Source of the DNA: WTGA01 sp965231865
GTDB lineage: Bacteria > Pseudomonadota > Gammaproteobacteria > Arenicellales > Poriferihabitantaceae
DNA length: 64,000 nt
Reading direction: 5' to 3'
Assembly: GCA_965231865.1 (NCBI GenBank)
Contig: CBDDOJ010000002.1
Location: forward strand, 1-64,000
Position 1 is the first letter of the stretch. Each line of letters starts with the position of its first letter. A program made the translations under genes and the position numbers. This document shows, one piece after another, positions 54,683 through 63,176 of the stretch. The notes under the pieces were generated by a model, which saw only the letters and a program-made list of their open reading frames with translations, made no database searches and was not told the DNA's origin.

Positions 54683-55669
54683 CTACTCAATTTCAATCAC
54701 CGCACAGCCATCCATTCCCCCTGCCTCCACCGCCCTGTGGGCCTTTGCGGTATCTTCCAGAGACCAGGTCCCGGCAATTCGATGCGATAACCTGGCCTGT
54801 TCCAGGGCTGTATGGATATCTTCGATGGCCTGCTCTTTTGCCGCATCCGGCATATTGTAGACCAGCACCAGATTGATCGACACGTTTTTGAACATCAATG
54901 GATAAAACGGGAGGGTCGCTTCCGGCGCCAGCGAAGAGGAATAGGTCGATATGGTGCCCCGGTTTTTGATGACCGCGGCACTGGTTTGGACATTCATTCC
55001 AAATTCCACCTCCACAATGTGATCAATCCCCTCCTGATCGGTCCGGTCAAGAATTTCACTGGCCAGGTGGTCACTGCGGTAGTTCAATACTTCATCGGCA
55101 TCGGATTGCGCAGCGATCCGGCAACGTTCATCGCTGCCTGCCGTTGCGATCACCCGGGCACCCGCCATTTTTGCCCATTGCACGGCATAGTACCCCACCC
55201 GTCCGGATGCCCCGGTTACCAGCACGTTTCTGCCCGACAAGTCACCCGCGTTGAACACGCAGCGGTGCGCGGTCATTACCGGGATACCGAGGCACGCTGC
55301 GATGTCGTAGCCGGTATTGGCCGGCAGGTTTGCGGCCAGTACCGATGGCAGGGCAACATACTGGGCGCCGGTCCCGCAGTGGCGGGCGAATTGCGCCTGG
55401 TAAATCCATACCCGCTGCCCAACGCGGTCGCCGGATACGCCCTCTCCCACGGATTCAATGACGCCAGCGCCATCGCTGTGGGGGATCACATACCCCTCGA
55501 CAAATCCCGCCGGCTGGGCTCCCGCCCGCTTTTTGACGTCGGAGGGGTTCACGGCAGACGTGCGAAGTCTTACCAGGACTTCCCCTTTTCCGGGCACCGG
55601 CTGCTCCCGGTCCCCGTACTGCAGTACCGCCTGGGCCTCGCCCTGTGTTTCATACCAGATCGCTTTCAT
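54683..55669 (-). CDS. NADPH:quinone-reductase-like medium-chain oxidoreductase
   Basis: A 328-residue MDR-family protein. Substrate-binding start MKAIWYETQGEAQAVLQYG, VRLRTSAVNPSDVKKRAGAQ and the nucleotide motif NVLVTGASGRVGYYAVQWAKMAGARVIATAGS. No zinc-binding Cys cluster, so of the zeta-crystallin/quinone-reductase type. Reaction: NADPH-dependent reduction of quinones or enones. ATG 55669 is preferred to 55690 because MKAIW is the family start. Follows the GFA gene after 25 bases. Confidence 0.87.
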   Translation of the reverse strand: MKAIWYETQGEAQAVLQYGDREQPVPGKGEVLVRLRTSAVNPSDVKKRAGAQPAGFVEGYVIPHSDGAGVIESVGEGVSGDRVGQRVWIYQAQFARHCGTGAQYVALPSVLAANLPANTGYDIAACLGIPVMTAHRCVFNAGDLSGRNVLVTGASGRVGYYAVQWAKMAGARVIATAGSDERCRIAAQSDADEVLNYRSDHLASEILDRTDQEGIDHIVEVEFGMNVQTSAAVIKNRGTISTYSSSLAPEATLPFYPLMFKNVSINLVLVYNMPDAAKEQAIEDIHTALEQARLSHRIAGTWSLEDTAKAHRAVEAGGMDGCAVIEIE

Positions 55670-55694
55670 GTTCTGTCTACTTGTGTTCAAGGCA

Positions 55695-56186
55695 TTACCG
55701 GCCCGATGCCTGTTTCATCAACCGGGTCAAACGCTCCGCACTGTGTGCCGGCCACAGATCAAAAACCCTGTAGAATCCCTTGAAACTCGGCTTGTCATCG
55801 GGAATCCGGACCCAGGGCTGTTTCGACCGCGTAAAAATATGGACCAGGGGTTCGACCCCGGACGTATCATCCAGGGTCCCTGCGCGGACCATGAGATCGT
55901 CCCCCGGTGAGGCGTAATACTTGCTGAACACATCCGTACCGCATTTTTTGCAATGAAAGATCTCATGGCCCTTTCCACTGCCCGCAATGTTCATAAACGA
56001 CACCGGGGAGTCGCCGAGCCGGGTCACATTCGCTTTCTCGATCCACAGGTTGACCACAAACGCACTGCCGCTGACGGTCTGGCAGTCGGTGCAGTGACAG
56101 GCCTGGACGTACATCGGATTTTCTTCAAGACGATATCGAACCGCGCCGCAAAGACACCCGCCCTCGCTCCCTTTCAATTTATTCAT
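55695..56186 (-). CDS. GFA-family zinc protein
   Basis: A 163-residue protein of the glutathione-dependent formaldehyde-activating fold. Zinc/thiol Cys are GGCLCGAVRY, CHCTDCQTVSG and FHCKKCGTD, in the family order. Members bind zinc and may help formaldehyde or glutathione adducts react; many have unknown substrates. ATG 56186 is the family start. It is upstream of the quinone reductase, probably in one operon, and 3' to a group II intron. Confidence 0.85.
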   Translation of the reverse strand: MNKLKGSEGGCLCGAVRYRLEENPMYVQACHCTDCQTVSGSAFVVNLWIEKANVTRLGDSPVSFMNIAGSGKGHEIFHCKKCGTDVFSKYYASPGDDLMVRAGTLDDTSGVEPLVHIFTRSKQPWVRIPDDKPSFKGFYRVFDLWPAHSAERLTRLMKQASGR

Positions 56187-56289
56187 GTTCCGGACCCTCC
56201 CGTTCCGGCCAGACACTGCCGGCCACCGCCCGCCCCGGGAAAACAGGACTCACAGGATACCGGGGAGCGGACCGGCACCGTAGAGTCAG

Positions 56290-57176
56290 AGAGTGGCGCG
56301 CGCATCGGTAGGTGAAGGCTGTGCCTATTCCCGCCCTTTCGGTTATGCGGGTGGGTTCGCAATTCCACCATGAACCACGTTTCCACTCTCTGCTCACCGA
56401 ACCCGGCGTGCCAATTTCCAGCACCGGGCTCTCCAGCCGAATCAGGCGTCTCGCTCACACCGCACCTGCCATCAGAGAAAGGAATATCGGACTCTGTGAA
56501 ACCGTCCGTTCGTCGAATGGTGCACCCCATCCCACTGCTCCTGATCTCTTCTGACCGATACGCCGTCAGGCCTGTCAACGCCCCGACGACCGTGCGTCCC
56601 TCCCTGGTCGCACCGGCTTCGCTTATGCCTGTGATACTTCTGAACTCTTTGCATTAATGGTGGGTAATAGGCTAAGCCACTCCACCCGCCTTCGCTCTTC
56701 CGACATCCCTCCGAACCTGAGGTCCCTTTCCTCGACCGGCATTACCCGGCGTCTTCAGTACTACGAACCTCTCCGCCACCCTGCCGGCTCGGCCTGACCC
56801 TCGCGGGTTTCCGGTTGGTGTGTGCTGCACCACCGACAGGGCTTCCCGTGTTGCTACCATCCCCATCTTCCATGCGTGCTATCGTCAGTACCCCGGCGGA
56901 ACCGGACGGTGCGTGGGTCGCTCGCTTCCCGTCTGGTGGCAACCTTCCCCGTATTAACGGCGGGTCGGCTTCCGCATTGCTTGTTTCGAGGCCTGCTCAA
57001 CGTTTACTTCGCGTTATGGCCCGCATGGTCGCTGAACCGCCCAAGGCGGTCCTTCTGTCAGAGTGCTTCAGCCCATATCGTTGCCTTTATGGGCCGCTCC
57101 GACTGCTACCGGCTGGAGCGACAGTTGCCGGACGGGATTCGCACCCGCAAGGAAATGGCGCCTTTCCACGGCGCAC
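56290..57176 (-). mobile_element. Group II intron without reverse transcriptase
   Basis: On the minus strand the element starts GTGCG at 57176 (GTGCGCCGTGGAAAGGCGC, then TTGCGGGTGCGAATCCCGTC), as group II introns do, and carries a domain V hairpin at 56431-56399. Between lie DI-DIII-like sequences, including the GGTAGCAACACGGGAAGC region and others seen in intron/RT loci. Only about 200 bases separate domain III from V, too few for the 1.2-kb maturase gene, so the intron is ORF-less; a maturase from elsewhere would be needed to move it. The 3' end was not fixed exactly; domain VI may extend to about 56290. It fills most of the gap between the SDR and GFA genes. Confidence 0.75.
56399..56431 (-). 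ncRNA. Group II intron domain V
   Basis: Read on minus, a 33-base hairpin starts GAGCCCGGTGC and ends GCACGCCGGGTTC around a GAAA tetraloop with a 2-base bulge. This matches the group II intron domain V consensus: catalytic AGC-containing base, bulge and GNRA loop. It is the strongest single mark of the intron. Confidence 0.82.
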
Positions 57177-57232
57177 GTTGAAATCCCCGCAACGGAACGG
57201 CGTCGACTATCATCGATTCGGGGGAGGTCTCT

Positions 57233-58024
57233 TTACAGCGCACAGTACCCCCCGTCCACGACCAGCAGGTGTCCAGTGACAAAGCTGGACGCCTCCGAAC
57301 ACAAAAAAATCACCGGCCCGACAAAATCCTCCGGAGTGCCCCTTCTCCCAAGGGGCGTCCTTTTCAGGATCTCTTTTTCCAGTTCCGGGGGGGTGCGAAT
57401 TTCGTATTTTCCTCCCATGGGATTGGTGGTGTAGCCCGGATTCACCGTATTCACCCGAATGTTGTACCGTCCCCACTCCATCGCCATCTGCTTGCACATC
57501 ATATCGACCCCTCCCTTGGATGCGCCATAGGCAGTCAACCCTTCAAATGCCACCAGGCTGCCGTTTGAAGAGATCATCACCACGGACCCGCCGTTCCCCT
57601 GATCAATGAACTGCCTGCCCGCCGCCTGGGCACAATAGAAACAACCCGTCAAATTGGTATCAATGACCCGGTGCCATGCTTCCTTCGAAGTATCCGTTGG
57701 GGTGGCCTCCTCAATCACACCGTGATTGATGACGATACTCTCGATACTTCCATATTCACGGACCGCCGCGGCCACCATTTGGCTGCAACTGTCCCGGTCC
57801 GTGACATCGGCAGCCTGATACATGGCAGCTCCGCCATTTTCCGCAATCTCCTGCACGGTCTCCACCAGCCGGCTTTCAGTCCGGCCGACCACCATCACAC
57901 TGGCCCCTGCCGCGGCCAGCCCCCGGGCCATCGTCTTCCCCAAACCATATCCTCCCCCGGTGACGACAATGGTTTGACCGGAAAGATCAAACCGGTCCAG
58001 TCCCGAAGAAAATTTTGTTGTCAT
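57233..58024 (-). CDS. Short-chain dehydrogenase/reductase
   Basis: A 263-residue classical SDR. Cofactor motif VVTGGGYGLGKTMARGLAAAGA, active-site Ser in MISSNGSL, and Tyr/Lys in TAYGASKGG (YxxxK). The end GHLLVVDGGYCAL is typical of glucose-1-dehydrogenase-like members. Reversible NAD(P)-linked oxidation of an alcohol; substrate unknown. ATG 58024 is the family start; the longer frame adds a tail without homology. Confidence 0.88.
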   Translation of the reverse strand: MTTKFSSGLDRFDLSGQTIVVTGGGYGLGKTMARGLAAAGASVMVVGRTESRLVETVQEIAENGGAAMYQAADVTDRDSCSQMVAAAVREYGSIESIVINHGVIEEATPTDTSKEAWHRVIDTNLTGCFYCAQAAGRQFIDQGNGGSVVMISSNGSLVAFEGLTAYGASKGGVDMMCKQMAMEWGRYNIRVNTVNPGYTTNPMGGKYEIRTPPELEKEILKRTPLGRRGTPEDFVGPVIFLCSEASSFVTGHLLVVDGGYCAL

Positions 58025-58175
58025 GATGGCTTGCAATGACCGGTCATGGTTTATGGATTCCTCCCGGCAGGCTACCACAGGAGAATCCTGCCGGTCTATT
58101 TTCATCCTGATTTCCCGGTATTCCGGCCGGTTTCAGCGGTGAAACCGGCCCCCGGGCTCCCTTTTTTTCCGGTCA

Positions 58176-59960
58176 TCACCAGGTCCGCCCGTCCTGCTGC
58201 TGTTGTATCTCCCACATCTGTGCATACAATCCACCGCGATTCACCAGGACTTCGTGGTTCCCCCGCTCCACGATCCGGCCCTTGTCCAGCACAATAATCT
58301 CCCCTGCACTGACCACCGTGGACAGCCGGTGGGCAATCACCAGGGTCGTACAGTTTTCCGAAACCTTTTCCAGCGCTTTCTGGATGGCTTTTTCCGAACG
58401 GCTGTCCAGGGATGAAGTGGCCTCATCAAACACCAGAATGCGAGCCCCCTTCAACGCGACCCTGGCGATGGCAACCCGCTGTTTTTCCCCCCCGGAAAGT
58501 TTCAGCCCGCGCTCCCCGACCAGGACACCGTAGCCCTGGGGATGCTGTTCAATAAAATCGTGAATCTGTGCAATCCGCGCAACCTCGATGATTTCATCGG
58601 TGCTGGCTCCGGGCTTACCATACTCAATATTGTATCCCACAGTTTCGTTGAACAGTACCGTATCCTGGGGCACCATCCCCATCGCGCCCCTCAGGCTGTC
58701 CAGGGTAACGCTGCGTATATCCTGGCCATCAATGGAGATACTTCCGTGGTCGGGGTCATAAAAACGAAACAACAGTCGGGACAACGTGGTTTTCCCTGCA
58801 CCGGAAGGCCCCACCACGGCAAGCGTCCCGCCTCCGGGAATGGTGAAGTCTATATCCTGAAGTATCGGGTTATCCGGGCTGTAGGCGAAACGGACGTTCT
58901 TGAAACGGACCGCTGCGCGGGTCAGCACCAGCGGTTTCGCATTGTCCTGCTCGAGGATTTCCGGGTTTTCATCCAGCAAGTCGAACATCCGCTCCATATC
59001 GACCAGGGAATGATTCAGGTCGCGGTATACCGAACCCAGGATATTCAAGGGAATATACAACTGGATCAGGAACGCATTGACCATGACGAATTCACCCATG
59101 GTCAACTCGCCCCTGGAAACGCCCTGTGCCGCAAGAATCATTAACCCGGTAAGACCGATTGCAATAATCAGACCCTGCCCGGTGTTCAGGTACGACAGGG
59201 ACAGGTTGCTCTTGAGCGAGGCACTCGTCCAGTCCTGCAGCGACCGGTTATAGTGCCGGTATTCAAGCCGCTCGTTTCCAAAGACCTTAACCGTCTCATA
59301 ATTGATCAGTGAATCCAGTGCCCGTGTATTGGCCGCGGAATCGGATGCGTTCATTTGTACGCGAAACCGGGTTCTCCAGCGGGTGATGGAAAAGGTGAAA
59401 ATACAGTAAACGGCAATCACAACGAGGGTCACGGCGACAAAACGAAAATCCAGCTGGTGCCATAGAATACCCAGCACCATGACGATCTCAATAATCACGG
59501 GAACAACGTTGAAGACGATCATGCGCAAAAAATTGGTGATCGCCATGTTTCCACGTTCCAGGTCCCGGGACAATCCCCCCATCTTCCGGTCCAGATGAAA
59601 CCTCAATGGCAATTGATGGAGGTGTTTGAAAACCGCCATGGAAATACGATGAATGATCTGCACGCCCACGCGCCCAAAAACGGCATTTCGCATCTCGTTG
59701 AACAAAATGGCACTGAAACGAAACACCCCGTAGCCAATCAACAGCGCGAGGGGAACCACCAGCCACTCCCTGTCCGGCATTTCGAGGCGGTCGACTATTT
59801 CCTTCAATACAAGCGGCACGGCAACGTTCGCAACCCGTGCAACCACCAGACAAACCAATGCAATCGCAATGGGAATCCGGTAATTCCAGAGGTACGGCAG
59901 CAACCGCCTGGAAACCCGCCAATTGCCTTTCCGGTCAGTGGTGACCAATGTGGGTCGCAT
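58176..59960 (-). CDS. Atm1/HMT-type ABC transporter (permease and ATPase)
   Basis: A 594-residue half transporter: six membrane segments (about residues 20-300) followed by an ATPase with Walker A GPSGAGKTT, signature LSGGEKQR and Walker B ILVFDEATSSLD, then HRLSTVV. The block LPLRFHLDRKMGGLSRDLERG is typical of the Atm1/HMT1 group, which export glutathione-linked compounds or heavy-metal adducts. ATG 59960 (MRPTLVTTDRKGNW) fits the family N-terminus; longer in-frame starts at 60026 and 60113 are possible. The 307 bases from 59961 to 60267 contain nothing else recognised. Confidence 0.87.
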   Translation of the reverse strand: MRPTLVTTDRKGNWRVSRRLLPYLWNYRIPIAIALVCLVVARVANVAVPLVLKEIVDRLEMPDREWLVVPLALLIGYGVFRFSAILFNEMRNAVFGRVGVQIIHRISMAVFKHLHQLPLRFHLDRKMGGLSRDLERGNMAITNFLRMIVFNVVPVIIEIVMVLGILWHQLDFRFVAVTLVVIAVYCIFTFSITRWRTRFRVQMNASDSAANTRALDSLINYETVKVFGNERLEYRHYNRSLQDWTSASLKSNLSLSYLNTGQGLIIAIGLTGLMILAAQGVSRGELTMGEFVMVNAFLIQLYIPLNILGSVYRDLNHSLVDMERMFDLLDENPEILEQDNAKPLVLTRAAVRFKNVRFAYSPDNPILQDIDFTIPGGGTLAVVGPSGAGKTTLSRLLFRFYDPDHGSISIDGQDIRSVTLDSLRGAMGMVPQDTVLFNETVGYNIEYGKPGASTDEIIEVARIAQIHDFIEQHPQGYGVLVGERGLKLSGGEKQRVAIARVALKGARILVFDEATSSLDSRSEKAIQKALEKVSENCTTLVIAHRLSTVVSAGEIIVLDKGRIVERGNHEVLVNRGGLYAQMWEIQQQQDGRTW

Positions 59961-60267
59961 GGGATACCGGTTGATTCGTTTGCGCGGTACTGACCTGAAA
60001 AACCCGGCCGCCAGCGAAACCGCCATGTCCACTACCCGATTGCCACCCCTCCCCCCTCCTGGAAAATGAAGTCCGACCCATCGGTTCAAGTGCTGGTTCG
60101 TGTCGCCTGCCACGGTGGGACCCGACCTCCTTTCCTGCGTGGCCCGGGCAAGCAGGTTGAAGCGTCCGTGGATAGCAAAGCGCGTCGCTGTCCCGGAACA
60201 GCGGGTGGTCCGGCGCCCTGTAAAACACCCTTGTGCTCATGGAGTGGGACCGATCCGCAGAATGGCT

Positions 60268-61068
60268 TCAGTCCCTGATTTCAAACGTATCCTGGTCCAT
60301 GGATGCCGGAAAATAGGCCCGGAATTCCTCCTGGGCTTTCCGGGACAGCGCTGCATTGACCACACACATCCTGTCCCCGCAGTCTTCAATGGGTTTTCCC
60401 AGAAAATCCAGAATGACACTGCCGCCTGAAAAAGTATTGCCGATGGGGTCTTCCCCCAGCCGGTTGACCCCCACCACATACACCTGGTTCTCGATGGCCC
60501 GGGCCCGAAGCAGCGTATCCCAGGCGTACTGACGTGCATCGGGCCAGTTTGCCACATACAGCACAACCTCATGGTCCCCGGTGTTGCGGCACCATACGGG
60601 AAAACGCAGGTCGTAGCAGACAAACAATGCGACCCGCCAGCCGTTTACTTCAAAAACAACCCGTTGATGACCCCCGGTGAAGTTCCGGTGCTCCCCGCCA
60701 AATCGAAACAGGTGCCGCTTGTCATACCAGTCCAGGGTTCCATCGGGGCGGGCCCAGATCATCCTGTTGACATATCCCTCCTCCAGTTTCATGACCAGAC
60801 TCCCCGTAACCACTGCGTCCATGGTTTTCGCGCACCCGGTCATCCATGCCACCGTTTCTCCATCCATGGTTTCAAACTTTTCCTTCGGATCCAGGTAGAA
60901 ACCGGTACTGAAAAACTCGGGCAGAACCACTAGGTCCGTATCGTCCATGGCTGCGAAATGTTCCTGGTACCGGGCACGGTTGGAGGCCGGGTCCTGCCAG
61001 ACGATCCCGTCCTGGACAAGAGACACCTTCAGCCGTTCACTCACCGCAGACTGCCCACTAGATGGCAT
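60268..61068 (-). CDS. Nitrilase-family omega-amidase
   Basis: A 266-residue carbon-nitrogen hydrolase. Catalytic triad: Glu in VVLPEFFSTGFY, Lys in YDKRHLFRFGGEH and Cys in LFVCYDLRFPVW. It resembles E. coli YafV and human Nit2, omega-amidases that hydrolyse 2-oxoglutaramate and related oxo-amides to 2-oxoacids. Its start overlaps the aminotransferase gene upstream by 11 bases, the same pairing as in glutamine transaminase/omega-amidase pathways. Confidence 0.88.
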   Translation of the reverse strand: MPSSGQSAVSERLKVSLVQDGIVWQDPASNRARYQEHFAAMDDTDLVVLPEFFSTGFYLDPKEKFETMDGETVAWMTGCAKTMDAVVTGSLVMKLEEGYVNRMIWARPDGTLDWYDKRHLFRFGGEHRNFTGGHQRVVFEVNGWRVALFVCYDLRFPVWCRNTGDHEVVLYVANWPDARQYAWDTLLRARAIENQVYVVGVNRLGEDPIGNTFSGGSVILDFLGKPIEDCGDRMCVVNAALSRKAQEEFRAYFPASMDQDTFEIRD

Positions 61069-62209
61069 TGATAATCTCCGCAGCCTGCCGCAGGGTATCA
61101 TCCTGCTTGGCAAAACAGAAGCGCACGATCGTGGAGTCAGGGGGGGTCTGGTAGAACGGCGACAGCGGAATGACCGCGACGCCCTTTTCCACGGTCATCC
61201 AGCGGGCAAAGTCCATATCCTTGCTGTCTGAAATTTCACCGTAGTCCGCCAACTGGAAATAGGTTCCCCGGGAAGGAAGCAGACGGAATCCGGATGGTTC
61301 AATCAGGGAACAGAACAGGTCCCGCTTGGCCTGGTAAAACCCACCGAGCTGCTGATAATTCTGTGGATTCGATTCGAGGAAATCAGCAATGGCCCATTGC
61401 AGGAAGGTGGCAGTCGTAAATACATTGAACTGGTGTATCTTGCGAAATTCCGCGGTCAGTTCCGGCGGTGCCACACAATATCCAATTTTCCAGCCTGTGA
61501 CATGATAGGTTTTTCCAAAGGAAAATACCGCCATGGCCTTCCCGCGAAGTTCGTCGTGGGTCAGCACGCTGGCATGGGTTTCCCCGTCAAAAATAATGTG
61601 TTCATACACTTCATCACTGAGCACATAACAGTCCAGGGGCCGGATGGCTTCGGCCAGCCTGTCCAGATCCCCGGTTTTCAGGATGCTGCTGCTCGGATTG
61701 TGGGGAGAATTGATAATGACCAGCCGGGTCCGGTCGCAAAGGCTTTCCTGGAGGCGGTCCCAGTCGATCTGGTAATGGGGGAGAGTCAGGGGGACGTGAA
61801 CGGTCCGGCCCCCGGCCAGGGAGACCGCCGGTTCATAGGAATCGTAGGCCGGATCAAACACGACCACCTCATCACCCGGCCGCACCAGGCACTGAATGGC
61901 ATTGAACAGGGCTTCCGTGGCACCGCTGGTGATGGTGATTTCGGTTTCGCTGTCCACATTGATGCGGCTGTTGCATTGCAGTTTGTTTGAGATTCCTGCG
62001 CGCAGTTCAGCCACGCCAATCATGGGGGGGTATTGATTCTTCCCGGTTCTAAGATGATGTTCTACCCGCTGGATGAGCCCTTCGTCGGGCTCAAAATCCG
62101 GGAATCCCTGGGAAAGGTTGATGGCATCATGGTCCACCGCAAGTTTGGACATCACGGTAAAAATGGTCGTACCGACCGCTGGCAGCTTGCTTTGTAACTG
62201 GATTTTCAT
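61058..62209 (-). CDS. Aminotransferase, YbdL/glutamine-transaminase-K-like
   Basis: A 383-residue fold-type I PLP aminotransferase. Start TTIFTVMSKLAVDHDAINLSQGFPDFEP is typical of YbdL (methionine/aromatic aminotransferase) and KAT/GTK enzymes. PLP Lys in FSFGKTYHVTGWKIGY (Lys of SFGKT). These use glutamine or methionine as amino donor. With the overlapping omega-amidase it fits the glutamine transaminase/omega-amidase route that salvages 2-oxoacids such as 2-oxo-4-methylthiobutyrate. Confidence 0.88.
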   Translation of the reverse strand: MKIQLQSKLPAVGTTIFTVMSKLAVDHDAINLSQGFPDFEPDEGLIQRVEHHLRTGKNQYPPMIGVAELRAGISNKLQCNSRINVDSETEITITSGATEALFNAIQCLVRPGDEVVVFDPAYDSYEPAVSLAGGRTVHVPLTLPHYQIDWDRLQESLCDRTRLVIINSPHNPSSSILKTGDLDRLAEAIRPLDCYVLSDEVYEHIIFDGETHASVLTHDELRGKAMAVFSFGKTYHVTGWKIGYCVAPPELTAEFRKIHQFNVFTTATFLQWAIADFLESNPQNYQQLGGFYQAKRDLFCSLIEPSGFRLLPSRGTYFQLADYGEISDSKDMDFARWMTVEKGVAVIPLSPFYQTPPDSTIVRFCFAKQDDTLRQAAEIINAI

Positions 62210-62351
62210 TTGAATTTATGCCGATACTGTAAAATGGCAGACAGAACTGTAAATATTCGGGGCTGATTGGCCTGTTTTCAGACAGTGATACTGTATCCGA
62301 AAATGACGAGGCTGTGTAAAATCCAGTGTTTATATTCGAGCATCAGCCATC

Positions 62352-63149
62352 ATGAAACTCATTACCTGGAACGTCAATGGCATTCGTGCAGTGGAACGCA
62401 AGGGCGCGTTACAGCAGTTTATCCACGATCACGCACCGGATGTATTCATGGTCCAGGAAATCAAGGGGTCCCGGGACCAGTTCAGCGGATTCCTGACCGC
62501 CCACGACGATTATCACCAGTATTACAGCAGTGCCGAGAAAAAAGGGTATGCGGGGACATCCATCTGGATAACCAGGGCGCTGGACCAAAAGACAGGGGGG
62601 ACCACTTTCAACACGGTCATCCCCGGTGCGCCCAACGCCGATGAGGGCCGCATCGCGCACCTGTGCTTTGAGAAGGACGGGAAGATATGGGACCTTTTTT
62701 CCATCTATTTCCCCAACGGGGGGAAAAGTGAACAGGCCTGGGAGGAAAAGCTGGTGTTCTACGACCGGGTACATGACCATATGAATGCCCTCCGGAAAGC
62801 CGGACACATTGTCATCGTGGGGGGAGATATGAATGTCGCCCATACCGAAATCGACATCGCCCGGCCGAAAGAAAATGATGGCAAAATCGGTTTTCATCCA
62901 AAGGAACGCGCCTGGATGGATCGGCTGGTGGAAGATGGCTGGGCCGATACCTGGAGAGAACGCAATCCCGGAATCACGGATGTCTACTCATGGTGGCATA
63001 TGATCAGCCGCAGCCGGGATCGGAATGTGGGTTGGCGGATTGATTATTTTCTGATGGACCATGCAAGGATGGATTTGGTCCAGGACGTGGCCTACCTGAA
63101 TGACCAGATGGGTTCCGACCATTGTCCGCTTTCCCTGGTTGTCAACTGA
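62352..63149 (+). CDS. xthA: Exodeoxyribonuclease III / AP endonuclease
   Basis: A 265-residue EEP-fold nuclease. Metal and catalytic motifs: LITWNVNGIRA, FMVQEIKGS (metal Glu), IVGGDMNVAHTEIDIA and GSDHCPLSL (Asp-His). It cuts DNA at abasic sites and removes 3' nucleotides in base-excision repair. Divergent from the aminotransferase with 142 bases between; no clear promoter pair was fixed there. Confidence 0.92.
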   Translation: MKLITWNVNGIRAVERKGALQQFIHDHAPDVFMVQEIKGSRDQFSGFLTAHDDYHQYYSSAEKKGYAGTSIWITRALDQKTGGTTFNTVIPGAPNADEGRIAHLCFEKDGKIWDLFSIYFPNGGKSEQAWEEKLVFYDRVHDHMNALRKAGHIVIVGGDMNVAHTEIDIARPKENDGKIGFHPKERAWMDRLVEDGWADTWRERNPGITDVYSWWHMISRSRDRNVGWRIDYFLMDHARMDLVQDVAYLNDQMGSDHCPLSLVVN

Positions 63150-63176
63150 TTGTTCGAATTATCACTTTCCCGGACC

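Noticed and set aside
56183..57434. Several open frames in the GFA-SDR gap
   Set aside because: They fall in the group II intron RNA; their Arg/Pro/Ser-rich translations do not match any protein domain.
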